Assembly (NCBI GenBank): GCA_965247255.1
Contig: CBDFGS010000013.1
Coordinates: 248,001-312,000 of the forward strand
Length of the DNA stretch: 64,000 bases
Direction: 5' to 3'
Source of the DNA: CBDFGS01 sp965247255
GTDB taxonomy: Bacteria > Chloroflexota > Dehalococcoidia > Lucifugimonadales > CAUZJF01
The notes below the pieces were generated by a model that saw only the letters and a program-made list of their open reading frames with translations, made no database searches and was not told where the DNA came from. Below, piece by piece: positions 9,055 through 18,105 of the stretch. The stretch's first letter is position 1. Each line of letters opens with the position of its first letter. The position numbers were made by a program, and so were the translations under genes.

Positions 9055-9270
9055 CTAAGTCCCTCCGCTCTTGCTTCGGGCGCACCAGAAGGTGGTGTTA
9101 CAACGCGCCCAGGCAGCCGTGAGTTTAGTGTGGCCCAATTAGCGTGTCAACCAGGAGTCGAGTGGCCCCGCGACGATTCCCTTACACGCGTCCTTAAGCA
9201 GGCCTGTGCCGAGAGGGGCCGGCATACGACGGGCATGCGCGGGGAGAGGCGAACAACAAGGAAGATGCCT

Positions 9271-9288
9271 GAGACGACCTCACCCCCG
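9271..9288. repeat. Left half of the palindromic repeat split by the IS21 element
   Basis: GACCTCACCCCCG at 9276-9288 continues across the element as ACCCCTCTCCGCGTGCG from 11782. Together they match the intact copy at 61662-61704, read on the minus strand. The last six bases CCCCCG are the target duplication. Confidence 0.6.
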
Positions 9289-9409
9289 TGTGAAGGGCGG
9301 AGAGATAATGTACCACCTGGGCGGTCGAGCGCTGAGGTGTGGCGTTTGAAAACTGTACCGCCTGTCGCCTTCAATCAGGAACGACAGAACCTGACTGAAG
9401 GTGGATTGG

Positions 9410-10909
9410 ATGTACAAGGTGGAGATGTACCTGCGAGTTCGCAGGGCTTGCTTTGTAGAAGGGATGAGCGCTCGAGAGGCTGCGCGGGTATACGGACTGC
9501 ACCGGGACACGGTGCGCAAGATGCTCAAGTACTCGGTACCTCCAGGGTATCAACGAGACCGACCGCCTCGTCGACCGAAGCTGGACCCATACAAGGGTGT
9601 GATGGACCAGATCCTGGAGCAGGATCTGAGCTCACCGAAGAAGCAGCGTCACACCGCCAAGCGTATCTATGAGCGGTTGAGGGACGAGCACGGGTTTCCG
9701 GGCAAGTACACAATCGTCAAGGACTACGTCCGGGAACGCCGTCGTCGGACCCGAGAGATGTTCGTACCACTGTCCCATTCCCCGGGACATGCCCAGTGTG
9801 ACTTTGGCGAAGCGTGGGTGGTCATCGGCGGAGTGGAACGCAAAGCCCACTACTTCGCCCTGGACCTCCCTCACAGCGACGGGTGCTATGTGAAGGCGTA
9901 TCCCGCCGAGACGACGGAGTCATTCTGCGACGGACACGTCTCCGCCTTCGCGTTCCTGGGCGGAGTGCCTCAGAGCATCCTCTACGACAACACCACGCTC
10001 GCGGTAGCCAGAATCCTGGGAGATGGTCGCCGGCAGCGGACCAGGGTGTTCTCCGAGCTTCAGTCCCACTACCTGTTCGAGGACCGGTTTGGCCGTCCAG
10101 GCAAAGGGAACGATAAGGGCAAAGTAGAAGGTCTGGTCGGCTATGTCCGCCGGAACTTCCTGGTGCCCATTCCATCGTTCGAGAGCTTCGATGCCCTCAA
10201 TGCTCATCTGGAGCAACACTGCCTCAGACGGTTCGAAGATCGACTCCGCGGCCGCAACGAGACGATAGGAGAACGGCTGGAGCGGGACCTGGAGAAGTTG
10301 CTGCCTCTGCCGGCCGTACCGTACGACGCCAGCGACAAGCACGCGACGAGGGTCAGTTCTCTGTCCCTGGTCAGATACCGGACCAATGACTATTCGGTCC
10401 CGGTGGCCTACGGTCATCGGGACGTTCTGGTCCGCGGATATGTACACGAGGTTGTGATCAGCTGTGGCGCTGAAGTCATCGCCCGCCATCGGCGGTCCTA
10501 CGATCGAGACGACTTCGTCTTCGACCCTCTCCATTACCTGCCGCTCCTTGAGAAGAAGACGAGGGCATTGGATCAGGCGGCGCCGCTGGTTGGATGGGAG
10601 TTGCCCGAGGAGTTCGGAGTGTTGCGGCGGCTGCTGGAGTCTCGGATGGGCAAGCGAGGAAAGAGGGAGTTCGTGCAGGTGCTCAGACTGATGGAGAACT
10701 TCCAGCCGGAAGAAGTCCACGACGCCGTACGAGACGCCATTCGACTCGGGGCTGTGAGCTTCGATGCTGTCAAGCACCTGGTGCTGTGCAGGATCGAGGG
10801 TCGACCGCCTAGACTCGACATGGAGTTGTACCCGTATCTGCCCAGGACCAACGTTGCAACAACCTCGACCAGGGACTACATGGCTCTCCTGGCGGGGAGC
10901 CGGTCATGA
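9410..10909 (+). CDS. istA: IS21 transposase IstA
   Basis: 499-residue transposase: N-terminal HTH (MSAREAARVYGLHRDTVRKML), then an rve-type catalytic core with the DDE triad visible as CDFGEAW, ILYDNTT and KGKVEGLVGYVRRN, and a C-terminal Mu-transposase-like region. The ATG at 9410 is preferred because AAGGTGG lies 5 nt upstream; a GTG at 9401 overlaps that site. The stop overlaps the start of istB by 4 nt (ATGA), the usual coupling in this family. Confidence 0.95.
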   Translation: MYKVEMYLRVRRACFVEGMSAREAARVYGLHRDTVRKMLKYSVPPGYQRDRPPRRPKLDPYKGVMDQILEQDLSSPKKQRHTAKRIYERLRDEHGFPGKYTIVKDYVRERRRRTREMFVPLSHSPGHAQCDFGEAWVVIGGVERKAHYFALDLPHSDGCYVKAYPAETTESFCDGHVSAFAFLGGVPQSILYDNTTLAVARILGDGRRQRTRVFSELQSHYLFEDRFGRPGKGNDKGKVEGLVGYVRRNFLVPIPSFESFDALNAHLEQHCLRRFEDRLRGRNETIGERLERDLEKLLPLPAVPYDASDKHATRVSSLSLVRYRTNDYSVPVAYGHRDVLVRGYVHEVVISCGAEVIARHRRSYDRDDFVFDPLHYLPLLEKKTRALDQAAPLVGWELPEEFGVLRRLLESRMGKRGKREFVQVLRLMENFQPEEVHDAVRDAIRLGAVSFDAVKHLVLCRIEGRPPRLDMELYPYLPRTNVATTSTRDYMALLAGSRS

Positions 10910-11673
10910 CCAACAAGTCCACGATGTTGCTCGAACACAACCTCAAGCAACTCAAGCTCCCCACGTTCCTGAGGGAGTACGACAAGCTGGCATCCCAGTG
11001 TGCCAGTGAGGGAGCTGACCATCCGGACTACCTGCTGCGACTATCGGACTTGGAGCTGATCGACCGTCACCATCGCATGGTGGAACGTCGGATCAAAGCA
11101 GCCCGCTTCCCGACGACCAAGAGCCTCGACACCTTCGACTTCCTGTCTATGCCGTCCCTGAACAAGGCTCTGGTTCTGGAGCTGGCACGATGCGAGTACA
11201 TCGAGCGCCCCCACAACGTCATCGCTCTCGGCAACAGTGGCACCGGCAAGACCCATATCGCCCTCGGTCTCGGTCTGGCTGCGTGTCAGAGGGGACTGTC
11301 CGTGGGCTTCACCACCGCCGCTGCTCTGGTTCACGAGCTGATCGAGGCCAGGGACGAACGGCGTCTGCTCAACCTGCAGAGAAGGCTCGCACGACTCAAG
11401 CTGCTCATCATCGACGAACTGGGCTTCGTGCCCTTGTCCAAGACTGGCGCCGAGCTCCTCTTCGAGGTGTTCAGCCAGCGTTACGAGCGTGGATCGGTCC
11501 TGGTGACCTCCAACCTGCCCTTCGTCGAGTGGACCGAGGTGTTCGGCTCTGAACGGCTGACCGGAGCTCTCCTCGACCGCCTCACCCACCATGTCGACAT
11601 CCTGGAGATGAACGGGGACAGCTACCGACTCAAGCACAGCAAGAAGACTTCTGGCCGCCAGCTATCTGACTGA
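10906..11673 (+). CDS. istB: IS21 helper ATPase IstB
   Basis: 255-residue AAA+ ATPase of the DnaA/DnaC superfamily. Walker A GNSGTGKTH is near residues 108-116 and Walker B LLIIDELGFVP near 165-175; the N-terminal IstB helical region is present. It assembles on target DNA and activates IstA. Full length with no disruption. Confidence 0.95.
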   Translation: MTNKSTMLLEHNLKQLKLPTFLREYDKLASQCASEGADHPDYLLRLSDLELIDRHHRMVERRIKAARFPTTKSLDTFDFLSMPSLNKALVLELARCEYIERPHNVIALGNSGTGKTHIALGLGLAACQRGLSVGFTTAAALVHELIEARDERRLLNLQRRLARLKLLIIDELGFVPLSKTGAELLFEVFSQRYERGSVLVTSNLPFVEWTEVFGSERLTGALLDRLTHHVDILEMNGDSYRLKHSKKTSGRQLSD

Positions 11674-11775
11674 GCCTGATCTCCAACGCCCCACGAACCT
11701 TGATGCCCATTCTACGGCGTTCAGTGGTACAGTTTTGCTCCGCCCCGCTGGTACGTTTTCACACCGCCCTTGACA

Positions 11776-11815
11776 CCCCCGACCCCTCTCCGCGTGCGCA
11801 GAGGGTCAAAGAAGC
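11776..11815. repeat. Right half of the palindromic repeat split by the IS21 element
   Basis: After the CCCCCG duplication, ACCCCTCTCCGCGTGCGCAGAGG completes the palindromic repeat whose left half ends at 9288. Confidence 0.55.
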
Positions 11816-11825
11816 ATCGGCGACG

Positions 11826-13937
11826 CTATTCTTGGCCGAAGCGCTGTAACTCTTCGAGGACCTCTTTGGGCGCGCCGGCGGGGACCTGGCCGGCTGCGAC
11901 TTTGGCGGTCTGCACGGCCAGGCGAATCTCCTCTACGACCTCCGGGTTTGCAAGAGTGGTCGTATCACCGACGTCCATGAAGTTGGAGATGGACGCTATG
12001 ACACGGCGCATTATCTTGCCGGAGCGCGTCTTGGGGAGGTCGCTGCTCACCCAGACATGGGCGGGACGGGCGATGGGGCCGATCATCTGAGTGATCGCCG
12101 CCTTGACCTTGTCCTCCACATCTTTATTCGACTCGTACCCGGGCTTGAGCGAGACGTACATCTCGGGCACCCTGCCCTTCAGCTCGTCGTAGGCGGGCAC
12201 GGCGGCGGCCTCGCCGATCTCCTCGACCGTGAGCGCGGCCGACTCGAGTTCCTTAGTGCCCAGTCGATGGCCTGCCACGTTGATGACGTCGTCCACCCTG
12301 CCGACGATGCGGAAGTAGCCGTCTTCGGACTGCGTGGCCCCGTCACCGGTGACGTACGGCCAGTCGCGCCAGTCTTTGCTTCCCTTTTTCGCGTACTTCT
12401 CGAAGTAGGTGCTGATGAACCGGTCCGGGTCCCCCCAAATGGTCTGCATCAGCCCAGGCCAGGGGTTCCTGATACAGATATTTCCGCCCTTTCCGCTTCC
12501 GGGCTCAACCTGATTGCCGTCGTCGTCGTAGATGGCCGGGTATATGCCCAGAGCGCCCGGGCCACAGCTGCCCGGCTTCATCGGCTGCAGCGCGGGGAGC
12601 GTGGTCCCAATAAACCCCCCCGTCTCCGTCTGCCACCAGGTGTCCACTATCGCGGCCTCGCCCTTACCGACGGTCTCGTGATACCAGCGCCACACGTCGG
12701 GCTCGATGGGCTCTCCAACGGTGGTCATGTGCTTGAAGTGGTAGTCGTACTTCTGCGGCTCGTCCGGGCCCGCCTTTCTGAGCAATCGGATGGTAGTCGG
12801 CGCAGTATGGAAGATGTTGACTCCCAGCCGCTCGGCGATCCGCCACGGCCGTCCGGGGTCGGGGTAGGTCGGGACACCCTCGTATACGACGCTGGTGGCG
12901 GCGTTGGCGAGCGGGCCATAGACGATATAGGAGTGACCGGTGATCCAGCCGATGTCCGCGAAACACCAGTAGACGTCCCCAGGGTGAATGTCCTGGTAGT
13001 ACTTCGACGTGCCGGCCACATACGAGAGATAGCCCCCGGTGCTGTGCTGGCACCCCTTCGGCTTTGCGGTGGTGCCGCTGGTGTACATCAGGAAGAGCGG
13101 GGCTTCCGCCGGCATGGATACGGGCTCGACACGCTTGCCGCGGTAATCCCTCAAAAGCTCGTCGACGAAGAAGTCTCGCCCTTCGACCATCGGAGTAGGA
13201 GAGGAGTCCCTGTCGGGGTACCTGCGCCACACAAGCACCTTGTCTACCTTGGCGCCTTGCCCTTCGGCCTGCGCCACGGCCTCGTCGGCCTTGACCTTGT
13301 GATCGAGGAGGTCACCGTTTCGCCAGTACGCGTCGGTGGTTATCAGCACGCTGCTCCCGGAGTCCACTATGCGATCGCCACATGAGGCGCCGCTGAAGCC
13401 TCCGAATACCTGTGAGTGGACGGCGCCCAGCCTCGCACACGCGAGCATCGCTACGGGCAGCTCGGGGACCATCGGCATGTGGAACGTGACCCTGTCGCCG
13501 GCCTTAACTCCGGCGAAGTCTCTCAGCAACGCCGCGAATTCGTTGACGCGTACGTACAGCTCCTGGTACGTAATGGACCTGTCAAGCTCTTGCTCGGGTT
13601 CGGGCACCCAGATGAAGGCGGCCTTGTTCCTGTGCTGTTCAAGGTGCCTGTCGACGCAGTTGTAGGATGCGTTGAGCTTGCCGCCGAGGAACCATTGCCA
13701 GAAGGGCGGGTCGGACGTATCGACGAGGGTATGCCAGTACTCATCCCAGGTGAGCAAGTCGGCGTACTCTCGGAAGCACTCCGGGAAATTCTCCTCCTTA
13801 AAGCGCTCCAGGACGTCCGAGTCGGCCATGTTGGCCTGCGCGATAAAGCCTGGAGAAGGGTAGACGAACTCCTCTTCTTTCCAGTGAGCCGCTATCTGAG
13901 CTTCACTAACCTCGACATTTTCCTTCGCTGCTGCCAT
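11826..13937 (-). CDS. acs: Acetyl-CoA synthetase (AMP-forming)
   Basis: 703 residues, slightly longer than the typical 650. It converts acetate, ATP and CoA to acetyl-CoA, AMP and PPi in the cytosol. Visible adenylate-forming motifs: YTSGTTAKPKG (about 285-295), DTWWQTETGG (the Trp-lined small-acyl pocket), YVTGDGA, GRVDDVINVAGHR and PKTRSGKIMRR, whose lysine is the usual acetylation target. The start at 13937 is chosen at MAAAKEN after a GGGGGA tract; upstream in-frame codons read Arg-rich non-homologous sequence. It stands alone. Propionate as substrate cannot be excluded. Confidence 0.92.
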   Translation of the reverse strand: MAAAKENVEVSEAQIAAHWKEEEFVYPSPGFIAQANMADSDVLERFKEENFPECFREYADLLTWDEYWHTLVDTSDPPFWQWFLGGKLNASYNCVDRHLEQHRNKAAFIWVPEPEQELDRSITYQELYVRVNEFAALLRDFAGVKAGDRVTFHMPMVPELPVAMLACARLGAVHSQVFGGFSGASCGDRIVDSGSSVLITTDAYWRNGDLLDHKVKADEAVAQAEGQGAKVDKVLVWRRYPDRDSSPTPMVEGRDFFVDELLRDYRGKRVEPVSMPAEAPLFLMYTSGTTAKPKGCQHSTGGYLSYVAGTSKYYQDIHPGDVYWCFADIGWITGHSYIVYGPLANAATSVVYEGVPTYPDPGRPWRIAERLGVNIFHTAPTTIRLLRKAGPDEPQKYDYHFKHMTTVGEPIEPDVWRWYHETVGKGEAAIVDTWWQTETGGFIGTTLPALQPMKPGSCGPGALGIYPAIYDDDGNQVEPGSGKGGNICIRNPWPGLMQTIWGDPDRFISTYFEKYAKKGSKDWRDWPYVTGDGATQSEDGYFRIVGRVDDVINVAGHRLGTKELESAALTVEEIGEAAAVPAYDELKGRVPEMYVSLKPGYESNKDVEDKVKAAITQMIGPIARPAHVWVSSDLPKTRSGKIMRRVIASISNFMDVGDTTTLANPEVVEEIRLAVQTAKVAAGQVPAGAPKEVLEELQRFGQE

Positions 13938-14134
13938 ACCTGGTCCCCCTGGCTTTGTGTTTAGAAAACCGCCCCGGCTTCGGCGCCTACTGCCGCTTTC
14001 GGGCTGCGCGCGGTCGCGATGGGCGGCTGGGTCGTAGCTGAGAGCGAGCCTATACTCCCGATTTTCTTTTGTCAACCCACCTCTTTAGGACACGCGCGAG
14101 GCCGTACAGCGCCCGGCGCCGTGACCCTTCCCCT

Positions 14135-14320
14135 CTAGCTCCTTCCCACCAGGGGAGGCGCCAAAACTGGCGATTCGCGGCCGTGGTCCGACAGGCCTGT
14201 CCGAAGCAAAGTCGAAGGGCTCACCACGAACGTAACCTGAAACTCACCGTTCGTGACTTCTGCGAGCTCAGCGCAGGCTCTGAGCTTGTCGAAGGACAGT
14301 TCGCCCAGAGCGACACTTAT
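14135..14320. repeat. Dispersed TTCGACAAGCTCAG-type repeat, copy 1
   Basis: Read on the minus strand this segment aligns over about 130 bp with 52840-52970, through the shared blocks TCCTTCGACA(A/G)GCTCAG, GAAGT(C/G)ACGAA(C/G)GGTGA and GTGAGCCC. It resembles the GAGCCTGTCGAAGG repeat common in environmental genomes. No gene lies in 14076-14357. Confidence 0.65.
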
Positions 14321-14357
14321 TCGGCAAAGCGGGGAGTGAGGATAAGAAGAAGGGAGC

Positions 14358-16109
14358 TCAGGCCCTGGGGACGACCGGCAGAGTAACGTGCGACGGGTAC
14401 TCCGAGGTGTGGTAGACCGTCTGGAGAGCGGACACGAACGAGGAATCGGTGCCAATGGGCTCGCCGGTGTTGGTGTTGCGGTCGAACCGGGGGTAGTTGC
14501 TGCTGGATATCTCGAGCCGTATCCGATGGCCGCGCCTGAAGAGGTTGCTGGTGGCCCACAGGTCGATCGTGTATTCGGTAACCTGCCCGGGCTCGATCGG
14601 GGCCGCCGGAGTGCGCGGAGTCCTGTACCGGGCCCGCACGATACCGTCGGTTAGGTTACTGGCGCGCCCAGCGGGGCTGACGTCGACAAGCTTGGCGGTG
14701 AAGTCCGTATCTCTTGCCGAGGTGGACGCGTAGAGCGTGACGGTGATGGGGCCGGTGACCTCCATGTACTGTTCCAGCGGAGGGGTGGTGTATACGAGCA
14801 CGTCGGGCCTTCTTTCCACGGGCCGTTGGTCGAACACGCCGGCAGCCATGATGCCAGGTGCGCCGTTGAGCGCGCCGCCACGCGTGAGGACGGGGTCGAT
14901 AGGGTTGTACACGTACACATCCGGGGCCTCCGACCCGGGCGCATCGGGACTCAGCGACCCGTCGCCGCCGGAGGTGTTCGCCTTGCCCCCGCTGCGGAGG
15001 TAGTAGCTCACAGGCTCAGCCCGGCTGAGCGGCCACTCCTCCTCCTCACGCCAGACGTTCTCACCCATTACGAAGATGCGGACCGGCTTATCGTCGGCGA
15101 CGCCGTTGTCCTCGCCCTTCAACCAGTAGTCGCAGAACCTCAGGATCCGCCCTTCGAGGTCTTGCGCTGGACCGGAGGCGCGAGTGCCAAAGTCCACCTC
15201 TCCGGAGACGCTCAGGTGGGGTTCCGAATGCACCCACGGGCCGATGACGAGCTGCTGTCCGCGGCGGGACTCTTCCGTGGCGCCGACTTCACGCATGCGT
15301 GAAAAGTTGCGGAGCGTACCACCCAGGAAGATGTCGTACCACCCACCGATGTTGAAGGACGGCACCTCGATCTGGGAGTGGAACTCGTCGATGCTGATCT
15401 TCTTCCAATAGTCGTCGTACTCAGGGTGGTCCAACCAGTCGTAGTAGTAGGGGGCCAGCCCTCCCTCGAGCTCCGGGAGCTCTCTCATGGGGAGGTAGTT
15501 GTAACCGGCCATGATGTTGTCGTGGGCCTCGATCAGCACCTCGTGCTGGCGGGGCGAAAGGAAGAGCCGGTTCGACAGGTTGTCCCAGTTCGCCGCGGCA
15601 AGAGACCCCAGCGCCCAGTGGAGATTGAACCCGAGCTCGAAGGCGCCGCCTCGCCATGTCCAGCCGTCGTGAAAATCGGACGCGGTAACGCCGGGGACGA
15701 TACATGCCAGGGATGCAGGCCTGGCGGAGGCAGCAAGCCACTGCACAGCCCCGACGTACGATGAGCCAAACATTCCCACCTTGCCGGTGCACCACGGCTG
15801 GGCGGCGGCCCACTCGACGGAGTCATACCCGTCGCTGATCTCGTCAACGAACGCGTAGAACTCACCGTCCGAGCTGAACCGTCCGCGAACATCCTGCACA
15901 ACCACGGCATAGCCGTGCATCGCTGCCCGGATAGCATCGAGAAGACCTGTCCTGCTGGCCGGCAAGCTCTTGTTATAGGGGGTCCGCTTGATCAAAGCAG
16001 GGAACCGGCCCGACTGGTCCGGCCGGTAGACGTCGGCGTACGTGATCGTACCGTCCCGCAGCATCAAGGGGACATCTGGTTCGAACTTTACGGAAAAGGC
16101 GCCGGGCAT
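14358..16109 (-). CDS. CocE/NonD family hydrolase (X-Pro dipeptidyl-peptidase S15 fold)
   Basis: 583 residues, the normal family size. The N-terminal alpha/beta-hydrolase has QDVRGRF and the nucleophile elbow GSSYVG (Ser about 118). The acid and histidine are probably in GGWYDIF and GPWVHSE. The C-terminal jelly-roll domain contains YMEVTGPITVTLY and RGHRIRLEISSSNYPRF. Family members hydrolyse esters or X-Pro peptides. No signal peptide is seen, so it is probably cytoplasmic. AGGAG lies 8 nt before the ATG. Confidence 0.9.
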   Translation of the reverse strand: MPGAFSVKFEPDVPLMLRDGTITYADVYRPDQSGRFPALIKRTPYNKSLPASRTGLLDAIRAAMHGYAVVVQDVRGRFSSDGEFYAFVDEISDGYDSVEWAAAQPWCTGKVGMFGSSYVGAVQWLAASARPASLACIVPGVTASDFHDGWTWRGGAFELGFNLHWALGSLAAANWDNLSNRLFLSPRQHEVLIEAHDNIMAGYNYLPMRELPELEGGLAPYYYDWLDHPEYDDYWKKISIDEFHSQIEVPSFNIGGWYDIFLGGTLRNFSRMREVGATEESRRGQQLVIGPWVHSEPHLSVSGEVDFGTRASGPAQDLEGRILRFCDYWLKGEDNGVADDKPVRIFVMGENVWREEEEWPLSRAEPVSYYLRSGGKANTSGGDGSLSPDAPGSEAPDVYVYNPIDPVLTRGGALNGAPGIMAAGVFDQRPVERRPDVLVYTTPPLEQYMEVTGPITVTLYASTSARDTDFTAKLVDVSPAGRASNLTDGIVRARYRTPRTPAAPIEPGQVTEYTIDLWATSNLFRRGHRIRLEISSSNYPRFDRNTNTGEPIGTDSSFVSALQTVYHTSEYPSHVTLPVVPRA

Positions 16110-16643
16110 CCGTCACGCTCCTGAGATTTTTCGTTGCCGAACGGGACCTCGGGCATCAAGCCCCGTCTACCGCAATCTCAACCCAGCGAAGACGGGATTC
16201 AACCCCCATATTGTCTCCATCAGCCGTGCAGCCGATGCGTAAACCTTAGCCGTGTCAGATTGCTTCTCTCGCAGGAGGGAGTCTTCGCCGCGGGGCGTCG
16301 GGTGAAGGATGTTAGCATAGGGCTTGTGGGCCAGCAAGCGAGGTCGCTGCTTTGGTCGCAGCCAGGACTGGTCCAAGAGCGCGGCGTCACTCCCACACCG
16401 GTTCGTTGCCGCGGCCCCCTCAGGACAACACTTTCGAGAAATCGGGTGGTGGTCTTCCTCGTCGAGACCTGTGGTTGGCGAATCCGCATTCACGGACACC
16501 CTTCGGCGAGTTCAGGGCGGCCGGGATCATCGCGCGTGCGTACCATGAAACGGCCCTGGCTCGCCGCGCTAAACGTTGACATTGACAGCCAGCGACAGCT
16601 AGAATTCCGGTTAAGGTCAAGAAGCTAAAGCGAGAATCAACCG
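16110..16643. other. 534-bp intergenic region; promoter at its right end
   Basis: No reading frame here resembles a protein. Apart from the promoter upstream of rpsP nothing is recognised. Confidence 0.5.
16576..16605 (+). promoter_or_regulatory. Sigma-70-type promoter of the rpsP operon
   Basis: TTGACA at 16576-16581 and TAGAAT at 16600-16605 are separated by 18 nt, placing the transcript start near 16612, about 30 nt before rpsP. A second TTGACA directly follows the first but would leave only 12 nt. Confidence 0.7.
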
Positions 16644-16913
16644 ATGCTAAAAATACGATTGAGGCGAGTCGGGGCTCGAAAGCAGCCCAGCTACCGGGTG
16701 GTGGTCGCGGACTCGCGGGCCGCGCGTGACGGCAGCTTCGTCGAGCAGATCGGGCACTACAACCCGCGCACCGAACCGGCGACTCTGGAGATCGACCAGG
16801 AAAAGGCAGACAAGTGGATCGCGCAAGGCGCGCAACCCAGCGAGTCCGTCGGCAAGCTGCTCAAGACTCTGCAGGCGCGCAAGGAAGCTGAAGCAGAGGC
16901 AGAATCAGAATGA
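16644..16913 (+). CDS. rpsP: 30S ribosomal protein S16
   Basis: 89 residues, typical for S16, with the N-terminal LKIRLRRVGARKQPSYRVVV, followed by DSRAARDG and IGHYNPR. Structural protein of the small ribosomal subunit. Its TGA overlaps the khpA ATG by 4 nt. Confidence 0.97.
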   Translation: MLKIRLRRVGARKQPSYRVVVADSRAARDGSFVEQIGHYNPRTEPATLEIDQEKADKWIAQGAQPSESVGKLLKTLQARKEAEAEAESE

Positions 16914-17137
16914 AGGATCTCGTCGAATACATCGTCAAGTCGATTGCCTCCTCCCCCGATGAGGTAAAGGTTACGGAGGAAGAGGAAGACGGCCGTGTGA
17001 TCTTGAGACTCGAGGTCGCGCCGGACGATAAGGGGAAGGTGATCGGCCGCCAAGGACGCGTGGCCCAGTCCATCCGGGTGCTCCTCCGGGTCGCGGCGGT
17101 CAAGCAAGGGACCCGTGCGATTCTGGAGATCGTCTAG
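16910..17137 (+). CDS. khpA: KH-domain RNA-binding protein KhpA
   Basis: 75-residue single KH domain with the GxxG loop as VIGRQGRVAQSIR near residues 43-55. KhpA usually works with KhpB as a post-transcriptional regulator, and its place between rpsP and rimM is the standard bacterial order. The start overlaps the rpsP stop by 4 nt. Confidence 0.95.
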   Translation: MKDLVEYIVKSIASSPDEVKVTEEEEDGRVILRLEVAPDDKGKVIGRQGRVAQSIRVLLRVAAVKQGTRAILEIV

Positions 17138-17161
17138 CCCGGCTCCGCTCCTGCCTCCCAC

Positions 17162-17716
17162 GTGAACGACCGCACCCCACCCGCGGACGGGACCCCGACG
17201 AGCCCATCTGATCCTCTGGACGATGTCGTTGTCGGGAGAATCAGGGGTGCGTGGGGAATCCACGGCCACGTCAAGGTAGAACCCCTCACGGATTCCTCAG
17301 GGCGATTCTCCCCGGGTAGCCGCCTCTACCTCAATGGGCGCGCTGTCAAGGTGATCGACTCCCGGCCCCACAAGGACGCCCTGGTGGTCAGGCTCGACCG
17401 CGTCCAAGACCGGACCCAAGCCGAATCGCTCAGAGACGCAGTTCTCACGGTGCCCGCGAGCGAGGTGGGGCCGCTTCCCGCCGGCTCCTACTACCACTTT
17501 CAGGTGCTGGGCATTGGTGTATGGACAGAGGGCGGCGAGTATGTCGGACGCGTGACGCAGATTCTTCCGAAAGAGGGCGCGGACGTGTACGTCGTCAAGG
17601 AGGGAGAGGGGCCTGAGGTGTTGCTGCCGGCTCTCGAGAGCGTCGTGGTCGAGGTGGACCCCGAAGAGGGGCGCATGGTGGTGCGGCTGCCGGAGAAGCG
17701 CGCGAAATCCCCCTAA
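17162..17716 (+). CDS. rimM: 16S rRNA processing protein RimM
   Basis: 184 residues, GTG start. The RimM N-terminal domain (VVVGRIRGAWGIHGHVKVEPLTD) and the PRC-barrel C-terminal domain (YYHFQVLGIGV, then VLLPALESVVVEVD) are both present. It assists 30S maturation together with S19/S16. The last codons and the TAA stop (EKRAKSP) are formed by an inserted C-rich palindromic repeat. The usual trmD-rplS downstream are absent; a broken amidohydrolase follows. Confidence 0.93.
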   Translation: MNDRTPPADGTPTSPSDPLDDVVVGRIRGAWGIHGHVKVEPLTDSSGRFSPGSRLYLNGRAVKVIDSRPHKDALVVRLDRVQDRTQAESLRDAVLTVPASEVGPLPAGSYYHFQVLGIGVWTEGGEYVGRVTQILPKEGADVYVVKEGEGPEVLLPALESVVVEVDPEEGRMVVRLPEKRAKSP

Positions 17717-17738
17717 ATCCCCCTTTGCAAAAGGGGGA
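17704..17738. repeat. C-rich palindromic repeat, copy 1, supplying the rimM stop
   Basis: GAAATCCCCCTAAATCCCCC followed by TTTGCAAAAGGGGGAC. The CCCCCTTT/AAAAGGGGG arms can fold into a hairpin and could end rimM transcription. Same family as the two copies around the DUF559 gene. Confidence 0.8.
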
Positions 17739-17796
17739 CTGAGAAGTGCGGCAACCTGCCGGGACCCAGACGCGCCCTTTACGTGCTCGGCCTCGT

Positions 17797-18060
17797 TCAG
17801 TCGTGAGCTACACGCATTAGGTGTGTCATGTTGCCGCCGACGATCAGCGCGATCTTGTCCTCGGCCTGAAAAGTGGAGCAGAGGAGCATATGCTCCAGGG
17901 CCTGGCACTAGGTGTGAAAGCGCGTCACGATCGGCGGGTCTGGACCCCAGACGAGTCGAGGCACGCCCACCCTCTCTACCAGCGTCTCCATCGTTGGCTC
18001 TATCTCCGCCGTGGGGTAGTCCCCAACTCCCCCGAGGAAGGCTTCCTCTATCGAGTGCTG
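17797..18060 (-). pseudogene. Amidohydrolase (amidohydrolase_2) C-terminal remnant with in-frame TAG
   Basis: Read on the minus strand, one frame gives GDYPTAEIEPTMETLVERVG, then VPRLVWGPDPPIV. A TAG follows where a residue is expected, and then the same frame continues with QALEHMLLCSTFQAEDKIAL and VGGNMTHLM, ending at TGA 17797-17799. This is the typical end of the metal-dependent amidohydrolase_2 family, including the WG.D active-site strand and the C-terminal GGN. The N-terminal part is missing and the homology stops near a GTAGGGGCGG-type repeat at 18080-18105. A short FYSLGWLAEHL-like stretch beyond it may be more of the gene. Confidence 0.55.
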
Positions 18061-18079
18061 CGACGATACCGGGGGCGAA

Positions 18080-18105
18080 GGGCGGCCACCGGGCCGCCCC
18101 TACAG
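18080..18105. repeat. GTAGGGGCGG-type dispersed repeat, minus orientation
   Basis: On the minus strand reads TGTAGGGGCGGCCCGG, then TGGCCGCCC, a small inverted repeat of the same type as 41896-41967. It sits at the truncated end of the amidohydrolase remnant. Confidence 0.5.

Larger units (their letters stand above)
9289..11775 (+). mobile_element. Complete IS21-family insertion sequence
   Basis: A 2487-bp element. The terminal inverted repeats, 9289-9324 and 11740-11775, start TGTGAAGGGCGG and, on the other strand, TGTCAAGGGCGG, and stay alike for about 36 bp. Subterminal copies of AAAACTGTACC occur inside each end, as expected for the multiple transposase-binding sites of IS21. A direct 6-bp duplication CCCCCG flanks it (9283-9288 and 11776-11781). 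Both istA and istB are intact, so it looks recently active. Confidence 0.92.

Noticed and set aside
12057..13385. Long plus-strand open frame opposite acs
   Set aside because: It is the antisense of a clear acetyl-CoA synthetase and has no recognisable protein features.
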